A stretch of 15,501 nucleotides of DNA from the NCBI GenBank assembly GCA_002337005.1, contig DDFD01000023.1, positions 1-15,501 of the forward strand, in the 5' to 3' direction. Positions 6,847 to 14,115 of this stretch are shown piece after piece; the first letter of the stretch is position 1; each line of letters opens with the position of its first letter. The position numbers and the translations under genes were made by a program. The notes beneath the pieces are model-generated. The model was not told the origin of the DNA. It saw only the letters and a program-made list of their open reading frames with translations, and searched no databases. The DNA is from Flavobacteriales bacterium UBA1937. GTDB taxonomy: Bacteria > Bacteroidota > Bacteroidia > Flavobacteriales > Weeksellaceae.

Positions 6847-9072
6847 TTAGTTTCCTCCAGTTCTGTTTTTTATATCATCATTAGCTCCTTCTGCTTTTCT
6901 TACTTTTTGTAATTTTTGATTGCCAAAATTATAAGTAGCTGTAAAAACCAACTGTCTGTTGTATGGATTTTGGTTTACAGAATTATAGTTTCCGCTGCCA
7001 TCTTCACCATAAATTCTGTTTCTATTGGTTCCAAAGACATCTCTTAGTTGTAAATTAAATGTCCAATTATCCATAATTTTCTTTAAAGAAATTTCTGCAC
7101 CGTGGATTGGTTTAAGTTCTCCAATTTCTATTTGAAGAGGCGATAGATAGAAATAATTTATTCCAAAGAACCAATCTTTTTTAGCACTCAATCTAATGTT
7201 ATTTACCAATTGGAATTGGTAGTAGTCAGCAGATTTATCAATAATATTTTTTTCAAAAGTAACCAAATTTTGAGTGTCTGTAGGATCGCTATCTACTGAA
7301 CCTTTATAGATGTTATGCCCTAATGTAAGAGTGTGATTAGCACTCCAAATTCCTTTGAAAAATTGCTTTTGTAACCCAAAAGTAAGCCCGAATTCTTGTC
7401 TGTCACCATAATTACTTCTGATATATGCTAAGACATTATCCCCATTTTGGTTAACTCCGTGTAATGGGATTTGTTCTGATGCATTAGAGGTATAATTGTA
7501 AGAAGCGGTAACGAAATATGAATTTTTATACATGTACATTAATTCGTTGTTGTAATTTATTTCAGGTTTTGTAAACGGATTATTTTGTACATAATTAGTA
7601 GCTGTAAGATAAACCTTAGCAGGATTTAGGGCCCAAAAAGCAGGTCTGCTCACTCTACTACTAAAACTATAAGAAATATTATTATTTTGATTAGGATTAT
7701 AATTTACGCTTAGATATGGCAAAAAATTATTATTATTTCTTTCAATACCTATGTTTTTATCTACCACATTTCCGTCTGCATTGGTGTTTTCGAATCTGGT
7801 TCCTATTTTGGTAGAAAGTTTTTCTCCGAAACTCTTTTCTAAAGTAACATATATACCTGTAATTTTTTCTTTATAGATAAAATGGTTAGATTGATTTTGG
7901 TCTTTTCCTGTTGGCGGAATTAGGTTTTCGTAGTAAGTATCACTATCAGTTTTAGTAGTGTTGTAACTTCCTCCGAAACTTAAGGTGTAGTTATTTTTAA
8001 GTTTTTGAACATAATCTGCTTGAAATCCTAAATTATCTATAATTAATGGTGTTTTTTGTAAGAAGTTTAGCCCTACTGCTACTTCATTTTTGTTGGAATC
8101 TAATAAGTAGGTGGTACTGTTATTATTTTCGGTTTTACTGAAATGAAGGTAAGAAGAACTAAGGCTTAATTTACTTCCTTTGTCATCTGTTTTTAATTCA
8201 TAATTAAGATTAAAAGAGTCATTGTTATTATTATCTTCTGTTAGATTTACTGTTCTGGTTCTTTCTACAGTTGGATTGCCATTGTTATATTTAGTGGTTT
8301 CATTGTAAAGATTGGAACGGAAATCATTTCCCCATCTATTTCTGTGATTGTAAGAAAATCCAATATTCTGGTTGTCATTTATTTGATAATCAATATTAAC
8401 ATAACCCCCAAGATAAGTTCTAGGTCCCGTTACAGTACCTTCGGAAGTTTGTTTAAAATCTTTATTCCCATTGCTCAGAATATAGTATTGCTGTTGAGTA
8501 TATTTTCCGCCATTTACACTTCCACTGATTCCTAGTTTATCTTTTCTGTAATTAAGGGTTACAGATCCAGATGGATTATTATAATATCCTTGGTTATCTT
8601 CGAATCTGATGTTCCCGTTTGTACCATCTGTTGGTTTTTTCTTAAGGATTATATTAATAATTCCTTGATTTCCTTCTACCTGAAATTCGCTGGAAGGCAT
8701 TGTAATTACTTCAATTTTAGAGATGTTTTCAGAAGGCATGTTTTTAAGCATTTCTATTACAGCTTCAGGATCCATATTAGATTTTCTACCATTAATGTAG
8801 ATTACAGATGCGTTTTTGCCTAGGATTTTTAAAGTACTGTTATCAGTAGAAGAAACCATAGGAGTTTCCTTTAGTAGGTCAAAGCCTGTAGTTCCTTTAG
8901 CAATTGGTGAAGCAGCTACATCAAAAACCATTCTGTCTGCTTTTTTCTGAAAAACTTTTTTAGTCATTGTTACTCCTTGGATTTCTTTAGAATTTACGGA
9001 GTCTTTTTTTACTTGTTGCGCATTGGTGAAAATTAAACTAAGTAATGCTGCGGTAGTGATGATTCTTTTCAT
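6847..9072 (-). CDS. TonB-dependent receptor-like outer membrane beta-barrel protein
   Basis: A 741-aa outer-membrane protein. A Sec signal peptide at 1-18 ends TNA before QQ. A plug domain at about 30-145 contains GFDLLKETPMV, ASVIYINGRKS, ISKIEVITMPSSEF and EGNQGIINIILKKK, typical of the Bacteroidetes TonB receptor group with the OMP_b-brl_3 barrel. The remaining 590 residues are alternating aromatic/polar beta-strands and end in FTATYNFGNQKL plus the basic tail KVRKAEGANDDIKNRTGGN, a tail common in this family. The usual N-terminal carboxypeptidase-regulatory-like domain is absent: the plug starts almost directly after the signal, so it is shorter than many relatives of about 800 aa or more. 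The ligand is unknown, and no SusD-type partner is adjacent. It is transcribed alone from a promoter near 9217-9248 and ends at the hairpin 6776-6800. Confidence 0.9.
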   Translation of the reverse strand: MKRIITTAALLSLIFTNAQQVKKDSVNSKEIQGVTMTKKVFQKKADRMVFDVAASPIAKGTTGFDLLKETPMVSSTDNSTLKILGKNASVIYINGRKSNMDPEAVIEMLKNMPSENISKIEVITMPSSEFQVEGNQGIINIILKKKPTDGTNGNIRFEDNQGYYNNPSGSVTLNYRKDKLGISGSVNGGKYTQQQYYILSNGNKDFKQTSEGTVTGPRTYLGGYVNIDYQINDNQNIGFSYNHRNRWGNDFRSNLYNETTKYNNGNPTVERTRTVNLTEDNNNNDSFNLNYELKTDDKGSKLSLSSSYLHFSKTENNNSTTYLLDSNKNEVAVGLNFLQKTPLIIDNLGFQADYVQKLKNNYTLSFGGSYNTTKTDSDTYYENLIPPTGKDQNQSNHFIYKEKITGIYVTLEKSFGEKLSTKIGTRFENTNADGNVVDKNIGIERNNNNFLPYLSVNYNPNQNNNISYSFSSRVSRPAFWALNPAKVYLTATNYVQNNPFTKPEINYNNELMYMYKNSYFVTASYNYTSNASEQIPLHGVNQNGDNVLAYIRSNYGDRQEFGLTFGLQKQFFKGIWSANHTLTLGHNIYKGSVDSDPTDTQNLVTFEKNIIDKSADYYQFQLVNNIRLSAKKDWFFGINYFYLSPLQIEIGELKPIHGAEISLKKIMDNWTFNLQLRDVFGTNRNRIYGEDGSGNYNSVNQNPYNRQLVFTATYNFGNQKLQKVRKAEGANDDIKNRTGGN

Positions 9073-9387
9073 AATTATTTATTTTCATTTAAAAAAGCAG
9101 CAGATTAATGATTAATCTTTTGTGATTTGGTGTAGATTGTTTTTTTAATCTGAGCTTTTATTGAGTGGTGTTAATAGCTTTAACTAGATGTTTGTTTTGT
9201 TTAATAATTTACATTGCAAAGATATATATTTATTTTAGTATTATGCAATACAAAGTAGTAAATAAATTTTAATACTTGATTTAACTAATTGATTATCAGT
9301 GTTAAAAATTTATTATTTTTTTGAATTATGTTTATAAGACAGTTGTTGAACCAGAAATGTTACATCACTTTGGAAGAAAAACATAAA
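9073..9387. other. Intergenic region with receptor leader and promoter
   Basis: An AT-rich stretch between the receptor start (leftward) and the SDR terminator. I see no coding sequence in it. It holds the candidate receptor promoter (9217-9248), a leader of about 135-140 nt, and inverted repeats in that leader: AGATTAA/TTAATCT at 9102-9108 and 9112-9118, and CAGATTAA/TTAATCTG at 9101-9108 and 9145-9152. The part from 9252 to 9387 shows no clear element besides the imperfect TTAAC...GTTAA dyad at about 9281-9305. Confidence 0.6.
9217..9248 (-). promoter_or_regulatory. Candidate Bacteroidetes-type promoter for the receptor gene
   Basis: On the - strand, TATCTTTG (9224-9217) fits the flavobacterial -7 consensus TAnnTTTG exactly. 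A TTG at 9248-9246 lies 21 nt upstream, within the usual spacing for the -33 element. Transcription would start near 9210, giving a leader of about 138 nt. A short dyad GTATT-ATGC-AATAC (9238-9251) overlaps the -33 element and could be an operator; its 5-bp arms are short enough to be chance. Confidence 0.6.
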
Positions 9388-9414
9388 AAAACAGCATTTT
9401 TATAATGCTGTTTT
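9388..9414 (-). terminator. Intrinsic terminator of the SDR gene
   Basis: An 11-bp perfect stem, AAAACAGCATT (9388-9398) and AATGCTGTTTT (9404-9414), with a 5-nt loop. On the - strand it continues into a U-rich tract (A-run 9384-9390 on +). It lies 25 nt past the SDR stop codon. Because the stem itself ends in A/T runs it could also act on rightward transcripts, but no rightward gene precedes it. Confidence 0.85.
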
Positions 9415-9439
9415 GTGAAGTGTTATTTTTGAAATATTT

Positions 9440-10195
9440 TTAAAGAAACATACCTCCAGAAGCTTCTATTCTCTGTGCCGTAATCCAGCCCATTTCGTCT
9501 GAGCAGATATTGGCAATTACACCTCCAATGTCATCTGGAAGTCCCACTCTGCCAAGTGCAGTTTGCGAAGCTATGATTTTGTTTAATTCTTTATTGTCTC
9601 GTACTGCTCCACCACCAAAGTCAGTTTCTATAGCACCAGGAGCAATAATGTTTACACGTATTTTTCTTTCGCCCAATTCTTTTGCTTGGTACTTGGTCAG
9701 TGTTTCCATAGCACCTTTCATAGAAGCGTAAGCAGCATAACCAGGCAATGAAAAACGTGCCAAACCTGTAGAAATATTGATGATATTTCCGCCATCTTTA
9801 AGTACAGAAAGAAGTTTTTGGGTAAGAAAGAATGGCCCTTTAAACTGAATATTCAAAAGGTTATCAAATTCTTCTTCGGTAGTTTCTGCAAATGATTTGT
9901 GAATTCCAATACCTGCATTATTAACCAAAATATCAAAATTTTCGGTTTGGAAATTGTTCTTCAAAATTGCTTTTATTGATTCTACAAAACTATCAAAAGT
10001 TTTAACTTCTGCTACATTAAGTTGTATAGCCACAGCTTTAGCACCAAGTTTTTCGATTTCTTGTACTACATTTTCGGCTTCTTCTTTTTTGCTGTTGTAA
10101 GTAAGGATTACGTCTATGTTTTTTTTGGCAAGAGCAATTGCCATGTTTTTTCCTAAGCCTCTGCTTCCACCAGTAATTATTGCTATTTTTCTCAT
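9440..10195 (-). CDS. SDR family NAD(P)-dependent oxidoreductase
   Basis: A 251-aa classical short-chain dehydrogenase/reductase. From the chosen start (MRKIAIITGG) the cofactor motif TGGSRGLG is at 8-15, NNAG at 92-95, and the active-site YASMK gives Tyr156 and Lys160. The residue 13 before Tyr, where the catalytic Ser normally sits, is Thr143 (NISTG), with Ser just before it. PGAIETDF follows the catalytic loop as in the family. An ATG 33 nt further upstream (10228) would add 11 residues before the first beta-strand; the shorter start fits the family better. The substrate is unknown. It lies 69 nt downstream of a small AraC-type regulator on the same strand, which may control it, and ends at a terminator. 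Confidence 0.9.
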   Translation of the reverse strand: MRKIAIITGGSRGLGKNMAIALAKKNIDVILTYNSKKEEAENVVQEIEKLGAKAVAIQLNVAEVKTFDSFVESIKAILKNNFQTENFDILVNNAGIGIHKSFAETTEEEFDNLLNIQFKGPFFLTQKLLSVLKDGGNIINISTGLARFSLPGYAAYASMKGAMETLTKYQAKELGERKIRVNIIAPGAIETDFGGGAVRDNKELNKIIASQTALGRVGLPDDIGGVIANICSDEMGWITAQRIEASGGMFL

Positions 10196-10264
10196 AATTT
10201 TAAAATTTAATGAGGCAAATTTCTGCAAATTTTTATTTAAAAACGTGGTGATAGTCTCAGAATT

Positions 10265-10678
10265 TTATCTTAGGTATTTTTTAGTTTCTATAGGTAACTT
10301 TTTTGGTAAAATTTTATTTTTTCTGAATTCTGTAGGGGTAATTCCTGTGAGGTTTTTGTAGAATTTCACAAAATTAGAAGGGTCAAAGGTTAAGATTCTG
10401 GCTATTTCCGAAGCAGATTTTTCTGTATTAAGTAACAAATCATTTACCAATGTAATAATCTTATAATCATAATGGTAGCAAGGGTGGTGTTTGGTGACCA
10501 ATTTTACGGTATTGGTAAGATGTCCGTAAGAAACAAAGAGTTTTTCTGCGATTTCTTTTATGTGAAACATTTCGGTTTCTTTCCCATTTAATAGATTCTG
10601 AAGATGCAATTCTACAAAATCAAAAAACTGGGTTACAATTTCTTCGTTTCTAGAATGTAGGGTTTTGTTTTCTGGCAT
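10265..10678 (-). CDS. Small HTH-only AraC-type transcriptional regulator
   Basis: A 137-aa DNA-binding protein that is essentially only the AraC C-terminal domain. The first helix-turn-helix is at about 38-62 (HIKEIAEKLFVSYGHLTNTV), the second at about 86-121 with the family signature ASEIARILTFDPSNFVKFYKNLTGITPTEFRK (given here as two parts: ASEIARILTFDPSNF and VKFYKNLTGITPTEFRK). There is no N-terminal effector-binding cupin, so a ligand-sensing part is either lacking or supplied by another protein. It starts 44 nt after the response-regulator gene and precedes the SDR gene. A TAnnTTTG-like box (TAGATTTG, 10704-10697) lies just upstream, but without a well-placed TTG. It may regulate the SDR gene or itself; this is inference. 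Confidence 0.85.
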   Translation of the reverse strand: MPENKTLHSRNEEIVTQFFDFVELHLQNLLNGKETEMFHIKEIAEKLFVSYGHLTNTVKLVTKHHPCYHYDYKIITLVNDLLLNTEKSASEIARILTFDPSNFVKFYKNLTGITPTEFRKNKILPKKLPIETKKYLR

Positions 10679-10722
10679 TGTATCTCATCTTTGATTCAAA
10701 TCTATAAAATTAATTTAAAAAA

Positions 10723-11427
10723 TTAAAAATGATTTTTCACAAAATTCATTAAAGGTTCTTTGAAGCGACTACTGAGAGGTAATTTGGTATTGTCTATGGT
10801 AACCATATTTTTGCCAATACTCTGTAGATGTTTTAGAGAGATAATATGAGAGTTATGGATTCTTACAAAATTATTAGAATTTATTTTTTCTAATATTGCC
10901 TTTAAGGTGTAGTGTACAATATATTTATTATCAATAGTATGAATAATTACATAATCTTTCAGTCCATTTATGCGTACAATATTGTCTAGATTAATTTTAA
11001 TATCTTCGTTATTACATCTTACAAAAATGAAGTTATTACTAGATGTATTAGAATCTGTAATTTGTTTTTGATTCATTTTGCTAAGTTGAAAACACTTATT
11101 GGCAGCTTGTAAAAATCTCTCAAATGAAAATGGTTTTAATAAATAATCTATTGCATTTAGATTAAATCCTTCTATTGCATAACTATTATATGCCGTAGTA
11201 AAGACAATCATAGGAAGATGAGGGGTAGATTTTAAAAACTCTATACCCGAAATTTCAGGTAGATTAATGTCTAGAAAAATAATGTCAATCTTAGATTTTT
11301 GGAGCTCTTCCATCGCTTCAAAAGCGTGATAACAGTTTTTTTTCAGTTTCAAAAAGGGGATTCTAGAGATGTAATCTTCTACCACGGTGTGTGCTAATTC
11401 TTCGTCATCTACTATCAAGCAGTTCAT
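10723..11427 (-). CDS. LytTR family response regulator
   Basis: A 234-aa two-component regulator. The receiver domain at 1-115 has the acidic pair D7/D8, the phosphoacceptor D53 in FLDINLP, T77 and K98 in YLLKPF. The C-terminal LytTR DNA-binding domain at about 130-232 includes FIFVRCNNEDIKI, IVRINGLKDYVIIH, FVRIHNSHIISL and LPLSSRFKEPL. It overlaps the 3' end of the histidine kinase gene by 23 nt, as expected for a cognate pair. The targets are not known; LytTR proteins bind paired direct repeats near promoters and I did not find a convincing pair in this window. Confidence 0.95.
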   Translation of the reverse strand: MNCLIVDDEELAHTVVEDYISRIPFLKLKKNCYHAFEAMEELQKSKIDIIFLDINLPEISGIEFLKSTPHLPMIVFTTAYNSYAIEGFNLNAIDYLLKPFSFERFLQAANKCFQLSKMNQKQITDSNTSSNNFIFVRCNNEDIKINLDNIVRINGLKDYVIIHTIDNKYIVHYTLKAILEKINSNNFVRIHNSHIISLKHLQSIGKNMVTIDNTKLPLSSRFKEPLMNFVKNHF

Positions 11428-12439
11428 AGGCTTTTAAATTTAATTTTAAATGAACTGTATATTGGTTTTTTTCGTCCAAAATATTCAGTTCATATTTCTG
11501 AGGATATAATAAGTCTAGTTTGGTTTTAGCATTTTGGAGCCCAATTTTGTGGCTTTGTTCTTCTCTGCTGTATTTTTCATAAAAATTACTGATGTAGAAA
11601 TCCAAAAGATTTTCTTTAAGATTTATCTTAAGAACGATAGGTCCTTTTTTTACATTGGCATACTTAAAAGCATTTTCTACAAAGGTTAATAATAGAAGTT
11701 GCTCTATTTGATTTTTACTAAAATCTCCAGTATAATCACAAAAAAAGCGATTGAATTTTTTGAATCGAATGCTCTGTATTTCTATATATTTTTTGATATT
11801 TTCTATTTCAGCTTCTAGGCTGTTTACCACATTTTTTTGGCTGTCTAGAATGTACCTCATAATATCTGCCAATAATAATATTACTCTAGGCGTTTCTTGA
11901 GATTTATTGATAGAAAGCGCATATATACTATTGAGTGCATTGAAAAAAAAGTGAGGGTTTATCTGCTCTCTAATTAGTTTTAGTTGGCTGGCTTGTCTTT
12001 CGAATTCTAGATTTTTTATTCTTTTTTCACTTTCATTCCATTTATCTATAAAAAAAAGAATGGTACTGAAGCCTAAAGAAAAATTTACTATTTTAAAAAG
12101 AATCATAGGATTGAAAAGAAAATCCTTAGGTGGTGGAAAATCTTTAAAATCCCTGTGATGCATTTTAGGAGGAGGATTAAATATAAATGAGCCAATAAGC
12201 AATAAGGAAAATAAAAAGACGATAATAAGAATGACTTCCTTTCTTTGCTTCAATAATTTAGGAATGATAAAAGCATAATTGAGGTAAAATATTAAAATAG
12301 AAATAGAGAAAAATCTTATATTATTGAAAAAGTCAATTCTTTTAAAAATTGAATAGTCAATAATTAATTTAAAAAAAATCAAAATAGACCATAGGATCAT
12401 ATGATAAGCATATTTGGTCTTGATAGGGTAGATTCTCAT
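11405..12439 (-). CDS. LytS-type sensor histidine kinase
   Basis: A 344-aa inner-membrane kinase of the His_kinase (PF06580) group. Four TM helices lie at about 12-29, 41-60, 69-87 and 110-131. The kinase core has the H-box QINPHFFFNALNSIYAL with phosphoaccepting H163, the N-box TFVENAFKYA (N256) and a shortened G-box IGLQNAKTKLDLLYP at 299-313. A coiled linker at about 133-157 joins TM4 to the H-box. The loop between TM3 and TM4, predicted external, is unusual: FNPPPKMHHRDFKDFPPPKD (88-106 region) is rich in Pro, His and Asp. It is the first gene of a kinase/regulator pair and is followed by the LytTR regulator with a 23-nt overlap. The signal sensed is unknown. Confidence 0.93.
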   Translation of the reverse strand: MRIYPIKTKYAYHMILWSILIFFKLIIDYSIFKRIDFFNNIRFFSISILIFYLNYAFIIPKLLKQRKEVILIIVFLFSLLLIGSFIFNPPPKMHHRDFKDFPPPKDFLFNPMILFKIVNFSLGFSTILFFIDKWNESEKRIKNLEFERQASQLKLIREQINPHFFFNALNSIYALSINKSQETPRVILLLADIMRYILDSQKNVVNSLEAEIENIKKYIEIQSIRFKKFNRFFCDYTGDFSKNQIEQLLLLTFVENAFKYANVKKGPIVLKINLKENLLDFYISNFYEKYSREEQSHKIGLQNAKTKLDLLYPQKYELNILDEKNQYTVHLKLNLKAYELLDSR

Positions 12440-12568
12440 AGTTTTATGATTACAAAATTATTAATTAGAGTGTACTGTTTTTGAACTTTAACCAACATTA
12501 TACTTTGTTATATAAATTATGTTAAATAAAATGTATAAAAGATGGTTTTGTCTTAAAATTTATAAAAA

Positions 12569-12595
12569 AATCTATTGCAACATCTGCAATAGATT
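12569..12595 (-). terminator. Intrinsic terminator of the kelch/DUF4907 operon
   Basis: A perfect 11-bp stem, AATCTATTGCA (12569-12579) and TGCAATAGATT (12585-12595), loop ACATC. On the - strand it is followed by a run of U (A-run 12564-12570 on +). It lies 23 nt past the DUF4907 stop codon. It is leftward-acting and insulates the histidine kinase gene downstream. Confidence 0.9.
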
Positions 12596-12617
12596 ATAAA
12601 AACAAGGATAAAAAAAA

Positions 12618-12923
12618 TTAATACCTAAACTGAATGTTATTTTTTTTCAGTTCTTCTATAGTGATCGTAGGAAATATTTTATTTTCTAATTTCTCTACCA
12701 CCAGTTTTGCTATTTTATTGCACTGTATGCTATCTATAAATTTTTGTTCGCCTACTGCTGCTGGTATATTGGGCTGGTGTATAATTATTTTATTCTTTTT
12801 GTAAATATCATAATAATATCCTGTTTCCGTTTTTGTAATTTTGATGTCAAAAACTTTTTGAGAGTTTTTAGAACAAGCGTAGGTAATAAACATCAAAATT
12901 AGGATAGTGATGTATCTAGTCAT
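12618..12923 (-). CDS. DUF4907 family lipoprotein
   Basis: A 101-aa small lipoprotein. The signal peptide ends ITYAC with Cys17 as the lipid anchor. The mature part matches the DUF4907 pattern: GYYYDIYKKNKIIIHQPNIPA, then a central KFIDSIQCNKIAKLVVEKL helix and a C-terminal PTITIEELKKNNIQF (all short pieces quoted separately). Function is unknown. The start at 12923 (MTRYITILIL) overlaps the kelch gene by 8 nt; ATGs at 12929 and 12941 are also in frame and would overlap more, giving a less standard signal. After Cys the residues are SKNSQK with no acidic cluster, so it probably stays in the periplasm, unlike its two neighbours. It is the second gene of a leftward operon. Confidence 0.82.
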   Translation of the reverse strand: MTRYITILILMFITYACSKNSQKVFDIKITKTETGYYYDIYKKNKIIIHQPNIPAAVGEQKFIDSIQCNKIAKLVVEKLENKIFPTITIEELKKNNIQFRY

Positions 12924-13908
12924 TTTCATTAAGTGTGTCATTTGGTTTTAGTTCCCAGATATCATCAAAGTAAGTTGAGCCACTGTTTCCGCTCACCACA
13001 AAACCACGATTGTTGATAGAAAAAGAACAGGCGCTTTCTCTGGCAGTTCCCTCGAAATTATTTTTTTTAGTCCAAAAATCGGTTAGAGGATTGTACTCCC
13101 AAGTTACATTAGAAACACCGCTTACGCTGCCAGTAGCTATGTACCCCTTTCCGTTAATCGTAAATGCTGCGGTAGAAGAGCAATCTTGTGAACCTTCATC
13201 ATCATCACCATCATTACTTGTATCTTCTTTTCTGCTCCAAGTTTCTGTGGTAGGATTAAATGCCCAAAAATCAGAAACCAAGCTACCATTATTAGATCCA
13301 AAACCTACATAGGCTATTTTGTCTATTACGAAAACGGCAGCGTCTCTTCTTTTGGTTCCTCCCAAACTTACGATTTGGCTCCAAGTGTTAGAAGCTTCAT
13401 CATATTTATAAAAATCTTTCAACTCACTGCCATCATATCCAGTACCTACGTATCCTTTGTCATCAATTCCAAATCCTATAGCAGCGTATCTACCAGTTCC
13501 TGGGAAGTTGGCAACTTGTGCCCAAGAGTTGCTAGAAGGATTGTATTGCCAGAAATCTTGCAATTTATTGAGCCCGTCATATCCAGTACCTACGTAACCT
13601 TTAGTAGAGGTACTAAATGCAACTGCAGAACTTCTTTTAGTGCTAGGCATTGTAGCTTTTTGTGTCCAATAATTTAAGTCAGGATCATATTCCCAGAGAT
13701 CATTGTAATAACTATCACCATCATAACCGCCTGTAAGATAGCCTTTGTTACCAATAACAAAGGATGAAGCATTTGATCTAGGTTTGCCATCTAAGTCTGA
13801 TACTCTTGCCCAGTTTCCTACATACTCATCATCATCTTCGTTTGAACAACTTGTAATAATTAATAAACTGTAAATGCTTAAGAATAGTAATAAATATTTG
13901 CCTTTCAT
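12916..13908 (-). CDS. Kelch-repeat beta-propeller lipoprotein
   Basis: A 330-aa lipoprotein. The signal peptide ends LIITSC with Cys21 as the anchor, followed by SNEDDDE, which resembles the Bacteroidetes export signal for surface lipoproteins. The rest is about six kelch blades of about 45-50 residues, each with a GY(V/L)xxGYDG-like turn and a (D/N)xxxxx(W/F)xY(D/N)PxxNxW strand, for example at about 56-85, 104-133, 152-180, 197-226, 258-284 and 302-326. Blade 4 carries an acidic insertion (SNDGDDDEGSQD). The fold is most likely a six-bladed propeller used for protein or glycan binding; the partner is unknown. It is cotranscribed with the DUF4907 gene and divergent from the DUF4270 gene, so the three probably act together at the cell envelope. 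Confidence 0.9.
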   Translation of the reverse strand: MKGKYLLLFLSIYSLLIITSCSNEDDDEYVGNWARVSDLDGKPRSNASSFVIGNKGYLTGGYDGDSYYNDLWEYDPDLNYWTQKATMPSTKRSSAVAFSTSTKGYVGTGYDGLNKLQDFWQYNPSSNSWAQVANFPGTGRYAAIGFGIDDKGYVGTGYDGSELKDFYKYDEASNTWSQIVSLGGTKRRDAAVFVIDKIAYVGFGSNNGSLVSDFWAFNPTTETWSRKEDTSNDGDDDEGSQDCSSTAAFTINGKGYIATGSVSGVSNVTWEYNPLTDFWTKKNNFEGTARESACSFSINNRGFVVSGNSGSTYFDDIWELKPNDTLNEND

Positions 13909-13980
13909 TATGTAAATTTTTCAGCAAATGAACTTTAAATTAAAATAGGATTGAAATTTTTTAGATAAACGGACTTAATT

Positions 13981-14005
13981 TATAGATTTTAATCTAAAAT
14001 CTATA
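13981..14005. repeat. Perfect 10-bp inverted repeat in the divergent spacer
   Basis: TATAGATTTT (13981-13990) and AAAATCTATA (13996-14005) flank AATCT. The inner AATCT also matches the AGATT of the left arm, giving three related half-sites. The site lies 73 nt upstream of the kelch start and about 110 nt upstream of the DUF4270 start, where a shared operator would be expected. It lacks a U-tract, so it is not a terminator. Confidence 0.6.
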
Positions 14006-14067
14006 GACAAATAGAATACTGCTTTTTTTTGATTGAATATCTATTAATAATCATCAATTGTCTAAAG

Positions 14068-14095
14068 ATTATATAAGACGGTATATAATTTTTTT
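14068..14095 (+). promoter_or_regulatory. AT hairpin plus T-run in the DUF4270 leader
   Basis: ATTATATA (14068-14075) and TATATAAT (14082-14089) form a perfect 8-bp stem with loop AGACGG, followed by T14090-14095. It ends 20 nt before the DUF4270 ATG. It has the layout of a weak terminator/attenuator, but the stem is only A/T, so the same bases may simply be promoter-type AT-rich DNA or an operator. Confidence 0.4.
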
Positions 14096-14115
14096 GAGAG
14101 AATTATGCTGAGTGT

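Noticed and set aside
8344..8823. Open + strand frames opposite the receptor plug region
   Set aside because: Antisense to well-supported plug motifs, no start context or recognisable product.
9238..9251. GTATTATGCAATAC as a separate operator
   Set aside because: Arms of five A/T-rich pairs can arise by chance here; kept only as a remark under the promoter.
10697..10704. TAGATTTG (- strand) as promoter for the AraC-type gene
   Set aside because: It fits TAnnTTTG, but no TTG lies 17-23 nt upstream, so the support is too weak to list as a promoter.
12453..12460. TAATTTTG (- strand) as promoter of the histidine kinase gene
   Set aside because: It fits the -7 box, but the nearest TTG is 32 nt upstream and the start codon would follow almost at once.
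13400..13620. Repeated DNA such as TATCCAGTACCTACGTA occurring twice
   Set aside because: It encodes the GYVGTGYDG turns of successive kelch blades; the repetition is explained by the protein, not by a mobile or CRISPR element.
13010..13677. Two 100-aa + strand ORFs opposite the kelch gene
   Set aside because: They run antisense to a clear six-blade kelch lipoprotein and show no domain pattern; they are reflections of repetitive coding sequence.
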